DNA of 6,199 bases from Dehalococcoidia bacterium (GCA_022865685.1 JALHUB010000283.1:1-6199); one strand, 5' to 3'; shown: positions 1 to 6,159, numbered from the stretch's first letter. Numbers and translations: made by a program. The notes: generated by a model not told the origin, from the sequence alone.

Positions 1-309
1 AGCGGCGAAGTCGGCGCGCTTCTCGGGCGTGAGGCCGACGGGCACGACGATGACGACGACGCTGCTGCGGCGAACGGCGGCGGTCGTGTCGGTCGTGGCG
101 GTGAGGAGGCCCGCGGCGTGGGCCTCGCGCAGCTTCTCCCGCAGGCCTTCCTCGTCCGGGTACGGGCATTCGCTGGCGCTGATCGCGTCGACGATGTCTC
201 TAGCGATGTCGCAGCCGGTGACGCGCAGCCCCTTTGATGCGCACTGGACGGCCAGCGGGAGGCCGATGCGGCCCAGCCCGACAATGCACACGGAGAAGTC
301 GCCGGTCAA
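1..309 (-). CDS. wbpA: UDP-N-acetylhexosamine 6-dehydrogenase, N-terminal part (WbpA/WecC type), cut by window edge
   Basis: This is the first 103 codons of an NAD-dependent nucleotide-sugar dehydrogenase. The family oxidises C6 of UDP-GlcNAc (WbpA) or UDP-ManNAc (WecC) to the uronic acid in the cytoplasm, using two NAD+. Translated by hand, it begins LTGDFSVCIVGLGRIGLPLA. The Rossmann motif GLGRIG lies near residues 11-16, an acidic strand end (CD) near residue 36, a PYPDEEGL segment near residue 53, and the VVVIVVPVGLT strand near residue 87. All are typical of the UDPGDH N-terminal domain. The start is a TTG whose TTGA overlaps the TGA stop of the upstream wbpB-like gene. It is chosen because AAGGAGG sits 5 nt before it. 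The catalytic Cys and the C-terminal domain would lie beyond the window. Context with wbpB/E/D/I favours a UDP-GlcNAc dehydrogenase, but UDP-ManNAc or UDP-glucose specificity cannot be excluded from this fragment. Confidence 0.88.
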   Translation of the reverse strand, partial: MTGDFSVCIVGLGRIGLPLAVQCASKGLRVTGCDIARDIVDAISASECPYPDEEGLREKLREAHAAGLLTATTDTTAAVRRSSVVVIVVPVGLTPEKRADFAA

Positions 310-1337
310 GCGGGCCTCCTTGCGGGCAGGGGCATCGCGCGCCCCGTCCGCGCCGACTCGACGAGCAGGGAGGCGGTCTCCAGCGCGGCCAGACCGTCTT
401 CGGCCGTGACCGGCGGGGCGACGCCGTGGCGCAGGGCCTCGACGAACGCTTCAAGCTCCAGACGCAGCGGCTCGGCGCTCTCCACGCGGATGGCCTGCGG
501 CGCGGTATCGCGCGACTGCCCGTCGCCGCTTTTGGGGTAGAACGACACCTGTTGCGAGAGGTAGTCGGCCTGGAGGAGGCCCTTCTCGCCGAGAATCGAA
601 AGTTGCCGGACCTTGGTCGGCGTGAGCCAGTTGACGTCGAGGACGCCGACGGCGCCGCAGCGAAAGCGCAGAACGCCCCAGAGCATGTCCTCGTGTTCCG
701 TGGCAACTCCCTGCAGCGTCTCGGCGTAGACGTGCTCGACTTCTGATTCGAGGAGGAAGAACATGACGTCGATGTCGTGCGGCGCCAGGTCATGGACGAC
801 GCCGACGTCGCGCACACGCTCGGGGAAGGGCCCCGTGCGTCGCGCGTAGAGCTGGTAGACGCGCCCCAACTCGCCGGCTGCAAGGCGGCGCTTCACTTCC
901 AGGACGGCGGGGTTGAAGCGCTCGACGTGGCCGACCATGAGCGGCACGCCGGCGGCCCGGGACGCCTTTGCCATGGCCCGCCCTTCGTCGGTCGTCGCCG
1001 CGATCGGCTTCTCGACCAGCACGGCGACGCTCTTTTCGATGGCGGCGAGCGCGACCTCGCGATGCAGGAGCGTCGGCACGCAAACGGATACGAGGTCGAG
1101 GCGCTCTTCGGCGAGCATGCGGTGGTAGTCGGGGTAGGTGTTTGCCGTGGCCCCGGGAGGACTAAAGTCCTCCCCTACATTTGTTGAGGCTGAGGCCAAC
1201 GCGAAGCGTTCTCGCGAGACATCGGCGACGGCGACGAGCTCGACGCCCTCGATCTCGCCATAGACGCGGGCGTGGTTTAGCCCCATGGAGCCGAGGCCGA
1301 TGACGCCCGCTCGAAGCGTCCTCTTGTCGCCCGTCAC
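306..1337 (-). CDS. wbpB: Gfo/Idh/MocA-family oxidoreductase, WbpB-like UDP-GlcNAcA 3-dehydrogenase
   Basis: A 343-residue NAD(P)-dependent oxidoreductase. WbpB-type enzymes oxidise C3 of UDP-GlcNAcA to the 3-keto sugar that the WbpE aminotransferase then uses. Visible features are the Rossmann motif GVIGLGSMG (residues 11-19), the EKP motif (109-111, with the conserved Lys110), and the catalytic-region motif HDLAPHDID (182-190, with His187). The length is normal for the family once an apparent insert is discounted. The start is a GTG whose GTGA overlaps the stop of the wbpE-like gene, with GAGG 6 nt upstream. Its own TGA overlaps the TTG start of the wbpA-like gene, so it is probably translationally coupled on both sides. 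The oddity is residues about 50-64, between the NAD-domain acidic strand (VADVSRERF) and TYPDYHRML. This stretch looks extra and is encoded around a perfect 9-bp-arm palindrome. The substrate is inferred from neighbours, since the superfamily is broad. Confidence 0.88.
   Translation of the reverse strand: MTGDKRTLRAGVIGLGSMGLNHARVYGEIEGVELVAVADVSRERFALASASTNVGEDFSPPGATANTYPDYHRMLAEERLDLVSVCVPTLLHREVALAAIEKSVAVLVEKPIAATTDEGRAMAKASRAAGVPLMVGHVERFNPAVLEVKRRLAAGELGRVYQLYARRTGPFPERVRDVGVVHDLAPHDIDVMFFLLESEVEHVYAETLQGVATEHEDMLWGVLRFRCGAVGVLDVNWLTPTKVRQLSILGEKGLLQADYLSQQVSFYPKSGDGQSRDTAPQAIRVESAEPLRLELEAFVEALRHGVAPPVTAEDGLAALETASLLVESARTGRAMPLPARRPA
315..321 (-). promoter_or_regulatory. Shine-Dalgarno for the TTG-started wbpA-like gene
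   Basis: The minus strand reads AAGGAGG, then 5 nt (CCCGC), then TTG. This is the strongest ribosome-binding site in the window and it decides the TTG start at 309. It lies inside the last codons of the wbpB-like gene. Confidence 0.8.
1155..1174. repeat. Perfect palindrome inserted in frame within the wbpB-like coding sequence
   Basis: The sequence GGGAGGACTAAAGTCCTCCC has 9-bp perfect arms around a 2-nt centre (AA). On the coding strand it is followed by CCCGGGG-type sequence and preceded by ACAAATGTAGGG. It encodes about residues 55-61 (GEDFSPP) of the dehydrogenase, in a loop where homologues normally pass directly from the second beta-strand helix to the xYxDYxxLL segment. A tandem TGAGGC TGAGGC pair (1185-1196) sits on one flank and could be part of the insertion scar. 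It looks like a small palindromic repeat element (REP/RPE-like) that has been tolerated in frame. Only one copy is present in this window, so its repeat status in the genome is inferred. Confidence 0.6.
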
Positions 1338-2437
1338 GACGCGCCTCGCTGCTCCATCGCCTCGTTGACCGCGCCGGCGATTGTCTTGAGGTCGTCGGGG
1401 CTGAGCGCCGGATGCACGGGCAGCGAGAGAACCTCGCGGCTGAGCCGCTCGGCGACGGGGAGGCAGTCACGATAGCCGAGGTCGAGGTATAGCGGCTGGC
1501 GATAGACCGGCACGGGGTAGAAGACCTTAGTCTGGATCCCCGCTTCGGTCAGTTTCGCCGCCAGGGCGTCGCGTGCCGTCGAGGTGCCATCCGGCGAGGG
1601 CACGCGGACGGTGTACTGGTGATAGACGTGGTGGCGGCCCGGCATCTCCTTCGGGGTGATGACACCATGCAAGTGCTCCGTGAGATAGGCAGCGTTGGCG
1701 CGCCGCTGCTCGTTGCGCTCCGGCAGCATGCGTAGCTGCGGCAGGCCGATGGCGGCGAGGATCTCGGTCATGCGGAAGTTGTAGCCGAGACTCTCCGAGA
1801 CGTAGCGCGACGACTCGCCGTGGCTGCGGAAGCGTCGCGCCTTCTTAGCGGTAGCGGGGTCGTCGGTCGTGATCATGCCGCCTTCGCCGGTGGTCATGTT
1901 CTTCGTCGCGTAGAAGGAGAAGCAGCCGGTGCCGAAGCTGCCGGCCATCTTGCCGTCGACGCTCGCGCCGTGGGCTTGCGCCGCGTCCTCGACGACGAAG
2001 AGGCTATGCTTGCGGGCAATCGACGTTATCGCTTCCATGTCGCAAGGCTGGCCGTAGAGGTGCACCGGCAGGATGGCCCGCGTAGCCGGCGTGATCTTCG
2101 CCTCGATGAGCGACGGGTCGATGTTGAAGTCGTCGCTGCGCACGTCGACGAAGACGGGTCGAGCGCCGGTGAAAAGCACGGCGTTCGCGCTGGCGGCGAA
2201 GGTGAAGGGCGTCGTTATCACCTCATCGCCGGGGCCGAGGCCGTGAACTGCCACGGCCGTCATGAGGGCGGTCGTGCCGGAGGAGACGGCGACCGCCTCG
2301 CGGGTGCCACAGAACGCGGCGAAGCGTTCCTCCAGCTCGCGGACGCGCGCGCCCTGGACCAGCCGGTCCGAGTAGAGGGCGGCCAGGACGGCGGCCTCCT
2401 CCTCGTCGCCGATAAGCGGCCTGGCGATGGGGATCAT
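1334..2437 (-). CDS. wbpE: DegT/DnrJ/EryC1/StrS PLP aminotransferase, WbpE-like
   Basis: A 367-residue sugar aminotransferase. WbpE-type enzymes transfer an amino group, usually from glutamate, to C3 of the 3-keto UDP-GlcNAcA made by WbpB. It shows the full fold-type I pattern: N-terminal IPIARPLIGDEE; VSSGTTAL (residues 51-58) for phosphate binding; the TTPFTFAASANA segment (75-86); VEDAAQAHGA (149-158) with the PLP-pyridine Asp151; and FSFYATKNMTTGEGG (173-187) with Lys179 as the Schiff-base lysine. The reading frame is open further upstream to 2722, but that extension only overlaps the wbpD-like gene out of frame. The ATG at 2437 is chosen because the family begins with this sequence and because ATGA overlaps the wbpD stop. 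At its other end the TGA overlaps the GTG of the wbpB-like gene. The C3-amino role is inferred from context; the fold and aminotransferase class are certain. Confidence 0.93.
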   Translation of the reverse strand: MIPIARPLIGDEEEAAVLAALYSDRLVQGARVRELEERFAAFCGTREAVAVSSGTTALMTAVAVHGLGPGDEVITTPFTFAASANAVLFTGARPVFVDVRSDDFNIDPSLIEAKITPATRAILPVHLYGQPCDMEAITSIARKHSLFVVEDAAQAHGASVDGKMAGSFGTGCFSFYATKNMTTGEGGMITTDDPATAKKARRFRSHGESSRYVSESLGYNFRMTEILAAIGLPQLRMLPERNEQRRANAAYLTEHLHGVITPKEMPGRHHVYHQYTVRVPSPDGTSTARDALAAKLTEAGIQTKVFYPVPVYRQPLYLDLGYRDCLPVAERLSREVLSLPVHPALSPDDLKTIAGAVNEAMEQRGAS

Positions 2438-3021
2438 CTTCGCTCGATTCTGTCTGCCGGAAGGTCGTAGACGGTGCCGCAGGCCGGGCAGCGCCACTTG
2501 CCGAATACTGATGCGTCGGGTTCGAGGGGCTTGCCGCACTCGCAGACGTAGCCCGTGACGCGCGCCGGGTTTCCCTTCACCAGCGCCTGGTCGGGCACGT
2601 CGCGGGTGACGACGGAGCCGGCGCCGACCATCGCCCAGCGGCCGATTGTGACGCCGGAGATGATTACAGAGCCGGCGCCTATCGATGCGCCGTGTCGCAC
2701 CAGCGTCGCCTCCACCTGCCAATCGTCGTCGGTCTGGACGCGGCCGTCAGGCGTGATGGTGCGCGGGTAACGGTCGTTGGTGAAGGCGACGTGGGGCCCG
2801 ATGAAGACGCCGTCCTCGACGGTGAGGCCGCGGTAGAGGGAGGCGCGATTCTGGATCTTCACCCTGTCGCCGATAACGACGCCCTTGTCGATATAGACGT
2901 CCTTGCCGATGTTGCAGTCGTTGCCGACGACGGCGCCCCCACGGACCTGGACGCCGCTCCAGATGCGTGTCCCGGCGCCGATCCTGGCATCCGGCGATAC
3001 GTCAGCTGTGGGATGGATCAT
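2434..3021 (-). CDS. wbpD: Hexapeptide-repeat N-acetyltransferase, WbpD-like (UDP-GlcNAc3NA N-acetyltransferase), with C-terminal zinc-ribbon-like tail
   Basis: A 195-residue acetyl-CoA-dependent transferase of the left-handed beta-helix class. WbpD/WlbB enzymes acetylate the C3 amino group of UDP-2-acetamido-3-amino-glucuronate. Hexapeptide turns run from about residue 2 to 155 (HPTADVSPDARIGAGTRIWS, then IGKDVYIDKGVVIGDRVKI). They are interrupted by the family loop FTNDRYPRT (80-88), and a second coil block (IGAGSVIISGVTIG, 114-127) ends in KGNPARVTGYV. After the helix comes CEC (160-162) and CPAC (178-181), a four-cysteine pattern suggesting a small metal-binding knuckle. This is seen in some homologues but is not needed for the fold. 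The gene starts with ATG inside the last 20 nt of the epimerase gene, with only a weak purine run (GAGAG) in front, so coupling is likely. It ends in an ATGA overlap with wbpE. Confidence 0.92.
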   Translation of the reverse strand: MIHPTADVSPDARIGAGTRIWSGVQVRGGAVVGNDCNIGKDVYIDKGVVIGDRVKIQNRASLYRGLTVEDGVFIGPHVAFTNDRYPRTITPDGRVQTDDDWQVEATLVRHGASIGAGSVIISGVTIGRWAMVGAGSVVTRDVPDQALVKGNPARVTGYVCECGKPLEPDASVFGKWRCPACGTVYDLPADRIERR

Positions 3022-4072
3022 CGCTCTCGAGGACCTCTACGATCTTCTCCGCCGCATGCCCGTCGCCGAACAGAAGAGGGCGCTCTCCCTCCGGCAGCGG
3101 ACGGTCCGCGGCAGCGGCGATACGCTCGACGTCGCAGCCGGCAAGGACGTTCCAGCCGCAATCGACGGTCTCGGGCCATTCTGTCTCGTCCCTCAGAGTA
3201 ACGCAGGGGACGCCGAAGAAAAAGGCCTCCTTCTGGACGCCGCCGGAGTCGGTTAGGACGCAGCGGGCGTTGCTCTCCAGCAGGAGCATGTCGCGGTAGC
3301 CGAGGGGTTCGAGGAGGCGGACGTTGGCGGACGGCGCCAGGCCGGCGTCGAGCATCGCTTTGCGGGTGCGCGGGTGCACGGGAAAAATGACCGGCTCAGG
3401 CAGGAGTCCCAGCGCCTGGACGATTGACGCGAGTCGGGAGGCGTCGTCGGTGTTGGCGGCGCGATGCACCGTGGCGATAACGTAGCTCTGGGGAGAGAGG
3501 CCCCACTGCGCAAGCTGCCCGCCCTCAAGCCAGCCATCCTGCACCTGCCGGAGCAGCGAGTCGTACATTACGTCGCCGACGAGGTGGACGCCGCCCCTGA
3601 TCCCCTCGCGCGCCAGGTTACTGACGGCCAGGGCGCTGGGGCAGAGGAGAACGTCGGCGCAGTGGTCTGTGAGGACGCGGTTCAGCTCTTCGGGCATCGT
3701 GCGGTCGTAGCTGCGGAGGCCCGCTTCGACGTGCGCGAGCGGCAGCCCGAGCTTGGCCGTGGCGAGGGCGCCGGCCAGCGTCGAGTTGGTGTCGCCGTAG
3801 ACGAGCACGCAGTCGGGGAGCTCGTCGAGAAGGACGCTCTCGATGCCCTCCAGCATTCGCGCGGTCTGCCGGGCGTGACTGTCGGAGCCGACGCCGAGGT
3901 GATAGTCCGGCGGCGGCAGGTCGAGCTCGGCGAAGAAGACGTCGGAGAGCTGGGCGTCGTAGTGCTGGCCTGTGTGGATGAGGATGTCTTCGTGGCGGTC
4001 GCGGAGAACGCGTGAGAGGGCCGCAGCCTTGATGAATTGGGGTCGCGCGCCCACGATAGAGACTATCTTCAC
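3002..4072 (-). CDS. wbpI: Non-hydrolysing UDP-HexNAc 2-epimerase (WbpI/WecB family)
   Basis: A 356-residue GT-B-fold epimerase that inverts C2 of a UDP-N-acetyl sugar by elimination and re-addition of UDP. The family signatures are intact: VGARPQFIKAA (residues 7-17, Arg10 and Lys15), HTGQHYD (33-39), YGDTNSTLAG (92-101, Asp94), HVEAGLRSYDRTMPEELNR (114-132, Glu116 and the Glu128/129 pair), TVHRAANTDD (201-210, His203), and the UDP-binding TDSGGVQKEA (274-283, with Glu282). The start is GTG, set by alignment to the family N-terminus; no clear Shine-Dalgarno is visible, and the upstream gene stops only 8 nt before. Sequence alone cannot separate UDP-GlcNAc epimerase (WecB) from UDP-GlcNAc(3NAc)A epimerase (WbpI). 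The adjoining wbpD/E/B/A set makes the WbpI role likelier. One small deviation is HRAAN where many homologues have HRAEN. Confidence 0.93.
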   Translation of the reverse strand: MKIVSIVGARPQFIKAAALSRVLRDRHEDILIHTGQHYDAQLSDVFFAELDLPPPDYHLGVGSDSHARQTARMLEGIESVLLDELPDCVLVYGDTNSTLAGALATAKLGLPLAHVEAGLRSYDRTMPEELNRVLTDHCADVLLCPSALAVSNLAREGIRGGVHLVGDVMYDSLLRQVQDGWLEGGQLAQWGLSPQSYVIATVHRAANTDDASRLASIVQALGLLPEPVIFPVHPRTRKAMLDAGLAPSANVRLLEPLGYRDMLLLESNARCVLTDSGGVQKEAFFFGVPCVTLRDETEWPETVDCGWNVLAGCDVERIAAAADRPLPEGERPLLFGDGHAAEKIVEVLESDDPSHS

Positions 4073-4080
4073 GGCGGGGC

Positions 4081-5994
4081 CTAGTTGGGACTGCTCGGAG
4101 ATGTTCGGGTGGGTGACTCTCGTTTGCCCTCGGCGAGGTCAAACCGCGCCAGCTCGTGCAGTTGGGCGACGACCGCTTCCGGCGTGCGATGGAGGCTTAT
4201 CTCCAGCTCGGCGATGCGGCGCAGCAGGTCGTCCGGCAAGCAGGGAGACGGCCCGCGGGCGAGGAATACCTTCGGGTGCGCGGTCGGCGACAGGTCCTCG
4301 CCCTCGCCGACGACGTCGTCGCGCAGCTTTTCGCCCGGACGCAAACCGGTGAAGACGATCTCTACCTCGCGGCCCGGCTCCATGCCCTTGGCGCGGATCA
4401 TGCGCTCGGCGAGGTCGGCGATCTTTATCTCCTCGCCGACATCGAGGACGTAGATGCCGCCGGGCTCGGCGACGAGGGCGACCTGGATAATGAGGCTGGC
4501 GACCTCGTGTACGGTGAGGAAGTAGCGCGCGACGTCCGGGTGGGTGACGGACACGGGGCCACCCTTCTGGATCTGGCGCCAGAACGTGCTGACGACGCCG
4601 CCACGGCTGTCGATGACGTTGGCAAGCCGGACGGCAGCGAAGGTCGTCCCAGGCCTGCCGAGCGAACGCACCAGCAACTCGCCGATGCGCTTCGTCGCGC
4701 CCATGACGCTCGATGGATTCATGGCGGCGTGGCTGGAGAGGTAGATGACCTTTTCTGTGCCCACCTGGTTCGCCGCCTGCAGGATGTTCAGGGTGCCGAC
4801 GACGTTGACGAGAAAGCCCTGGTCGGGGTTCTCCTCGAGTAGTGGGACGTGCTTGTAAGCGGCGGAATGGAAGACGACGTGCGGCCGCGCCCCCTCGAAG
4901 GCCTGGAAGACCTTGTTCCTATCGCCGATGCTGCCCATCCAGGGCTTGATCTGGCAGTCCTCGGAGCGCTGGCTCAGGTCGACGCGCAACTCGTGCAGGC
5001 CGCCTTCGTTGGCATCGAAGAGATGGAGGCTGGCCGGCTCGAAGGTGAGCAGCCGTCGCGCGAGCTCAGAGCCGATGGAGCCGGCGGCGCCCGTGATGAG
5101 GACGGAGCGGCCGGCGATGAGGTCTCTGCAACCCTGCTTGTCGATGTCCACAGGGTCTCGCTCGATGAGGTCCTCTATCGTGATCGCGCGCATCTCGCCG
5201 GCCTTGGCCTTGCCGCTGACGATGTCGTCGAGGCCGGGGACGATGCGCACCGGCACGTGGATGGACTCGCAGATGGCGAGCAGCTCGTGGATGCTGGCGC
5301 CGCTGGCCGACGGAATGGCGAGGGCGACGACGTCGACATCGTGCTTCTCGACGAGCGAGGGAATGTCGTAGCGGTTGCCGAGTACGGGCACGCTGTGGAT
5401 GCGCGTGTGCAGCTTGCGCTCGTCGTCGTCGACGAAGCCAAGAGGGCGGTACCGCCACTGACGGTTTAGCAGCAGCTCATTTGCCAGGAGCTGGCCGGTG
5501 CTCCCGGCGCCGACGATGAGGACCTGCTGAGCGCGCTGTCCGCCCCAACCGCGCAACGGGGCGCTGTTGCCGGATAAGAGGCGCGGCGTGAGCTTGACGA
5601 GGCCCATACCGAGGAGGATCACGGCGCCGCTTATGAGGTTGACACTGAGCGGGATCGGACGGTGTCGCAGCATGGCGTTGACGCCGAAGACGGCCAGGGT
5701 GACAAGGGTGACGGAGAGGCCGAGGTAGAAGGCGTCCATGATGCTGCCGTACTGCCAGGCCGTGCGGTAGACGCCGAACACCATGTTCGCAAGGAGGTAG
5801 GCCACGGCGATGACGGGCACGGCCCAGAGCAGCCAGTGCCAGGACTCGCGCGGGACGTGGGCATCGAAGCGGAGGAGGAGGCCGGCGGCGTAGCTGACCA
5901 TGACGATGAGGAAGTCCACGGCCAGAGCCGGAAGGGCGCGCACAAACAGCCTGAGCTGGTTCGAAGGAAGCATTTTCATCAGCTTATTAAACAC
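4081..5994 (-). CDS. capD: Membrane-anchored CapD/WbpM/FlaA1-family nucleotide-sugar dehydratase-like protein with altered catalytic motif
   Basis: A 637-residue polysaccharide-biosynthesis protein, full length for the long WbpM/PglF class. Four hydrophobic segments at about residues 21-41, 54-76, 87-107 and 117-137 anchor it. A first Rossmann domain (VLIVGAGSTG, 158-167) is followed by the SDR domain, with TGAAGSIGSEL (301-311), FHSAAYKHVPLLEENP (375-390), VMGATKR (430-436), GGPVSVTHPDVARYFLT (478-494) and TGLRPGEKL (549-557). Family members remove water from UDP-GlcNAc to give the 4-keto-6-deoxy sugar. As in WbpM and PglF, Met431 replaces the usual SDR Tyr and Lys435 is kept. The preceding STDKAVNP motif, however, reads SSHAAMNP (420-427), so the Asp and Lys regarded as acid and base in PglF/FlaA1 are His422 and Ala423. 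FGNVLGS also reads LANVIDS (457-463). The start is GTG with GAGGG 6 nt upstream; in-frame ATGs at codons 6 and 8 lie too far from it. It is the first gene of the operon. Activity is uncertain. Confidence 0.9.
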   Translation of the reverse strand: MFNKLMKMLPSNQLRLFVRALPALAVDFLIVMVSYAAGLLLRFDAHVPRESWHWLLWAVPVIAVAYLLANMVFGVYRTAWQYGSIMDAFYLGLSVTLVTLAVFGVNAMLRHRPIPLSVNLISGAVILLGMGLVKLTPRLLSGNSAPLRGWGGQRAQQVLIVGAGSTGQLLANELLLNRQWRYRPLGFVDDDERKLHTRIHSVPVLGNRYDIPSLVEKHDVDVVALAIPSASGASIHELLAICESIHVPVRIVPGLDDIVSGKAKAGEMRAITIEDLIERDPVDIDKQGCRDLIAGRSVLITGAAGSIGSELARRLLTFEPASLHLFDANEGGLHELRVDLSQRSEDCQIKPWMGSIGDRNKVFQAFEGARPHVVFHSAAYKHVPLLEENPDQGFLVNVVGTLNILQAANQVGTEKVIYLSSHAAMNPSSVMGATKRIGELLVRSLGRPGTTFAAVRLANVIDSRGGVVSTFWRQIQKGGPVSVTHPDVARYFLTVHEVASLIIQVALVAEPGGIYVLDVGEEIKIADLAERMIRAKGMEPGREVEIVFTGLRPGEKLRDDVVGEGEDLSPTAHPKVFLARGPSPCLPDDLLRRIAELEISLHRTPEAVVAQLHELARFDLAEGKRESPTRTSPSSPN

Positions 5995-6000
5995 ACAAAT

Positions 6001-6005
6001 CCCTC
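6001..6005 (-). promoter_or_regulatory. Shine-Dalgarno for the capD-like gene
   Basis: The minus strand reads GAGGG, then 6 nt (ATTTGT), then the GTG start at 5994. This spacing supports GTG over the in-frame ATGs 15 and 21 nt further in. Confidence 0.7.
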
Positions 6006-6016
6006 ACAAGAATAGA

Positions 6017-6035
6017 TACTTATTATATATAAGTA
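6017..6035 (-). promoter_or_regulatory. Palindrome overlapping a possible -10 element of the operon promoter
   Basis: The minus strand reads TACTTATATATAATAAGTA, which has 7-bp perfect arms (TACTTAT and ATAAGTA) around ATATA. It contains an exact TATAAT at 6027-6022, placed to give a leader of only about 20 nt before the GTG at 5994, including the Shine-Dalgarno. No TTGACA-like -35 stands out at 16-18 nt spacing (GGATTT at 17 nt). If this is the promoter it is therefore either activator-dependent or of another sigma class. An AT-rich palindrome can arise by chance in such a region, so confidence is low. Confidence 0.35.
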
Positions 6036-6076
6036 ATACTATAAAAATCCTTTTCCTGAATTTTGCTGATTTGGCT

Positions 6077-6096
6077 CAAAAGCCCGCCAAAAGCCC
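6077..6096. repeat. Two 9-bp direct repeats with 11-bp period
   Basis: CAAAAGCCC occurs at 6077-6085 and again at 6088-6096, separated by GC (GGGCTTTTG on the minus strand). They form the only GC-rich island of the upstream spacer and lie about 50-70 bp upstream of the possible -10. The same bases include a small hairpin, GGCT CAAA AGCC (6073-6084). One-turn spacing is what a DNA-binding regulator with two aligned half-sites would use, but no protein can be named. Confidence 0.4.
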
Positions 6097-6159
6097 ACCA
6101 TTTCTTTTTTAAACCTAACATTTACTATTCAATATAGTGTTATTTTATGGTACTTGATG

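Noticed and set aside
29..409. Plus-strand open frames of 60-230 codons opposite nearly all the genes, here and at 234-746, 1820-2470, 3464-4015, 4156-4842 and 4849-5469
   Set aside because: They are antisense shadows of GC-rich genes: biased composition, no recognisable domains, and the minus-strand products are clear family members.
200..883. A minus-strand 227-codon frame across the wbpB/wbpA junction
   Set aside because: It is Ser/Arg/Pro-rich, out of frame with the dehydrogenases, and spans the end of one real gene and the start of the next.
1134..1178. A larger element bounded by GTAGG (1134-1138) and CCTAC (1174-1178)
   Set aside because: Five-base arms at this distance are expected by chance, and the left arm encodes part of the conserved TYPDY segment, so it belongs to the host gene.
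2435..2722. An extended 462-residue aminotransferase with 95 extra N-terminal residues
   Set aside because: The extension is arginine-rich out-of-frame translation of the wbpD-like gene. The aminotransferase family begins at MIPIARPLIG and the ATG at 2437 overlaps the wbpD stop.
6073..6110. Plus-strand Rho-independent terminator (GGCTCAAAAGCC and later TTTCTTTTTT)
   Set aside because: The 4-bp stem lies 16 nt from the T-run and there is no plus-strand gene to terminate.
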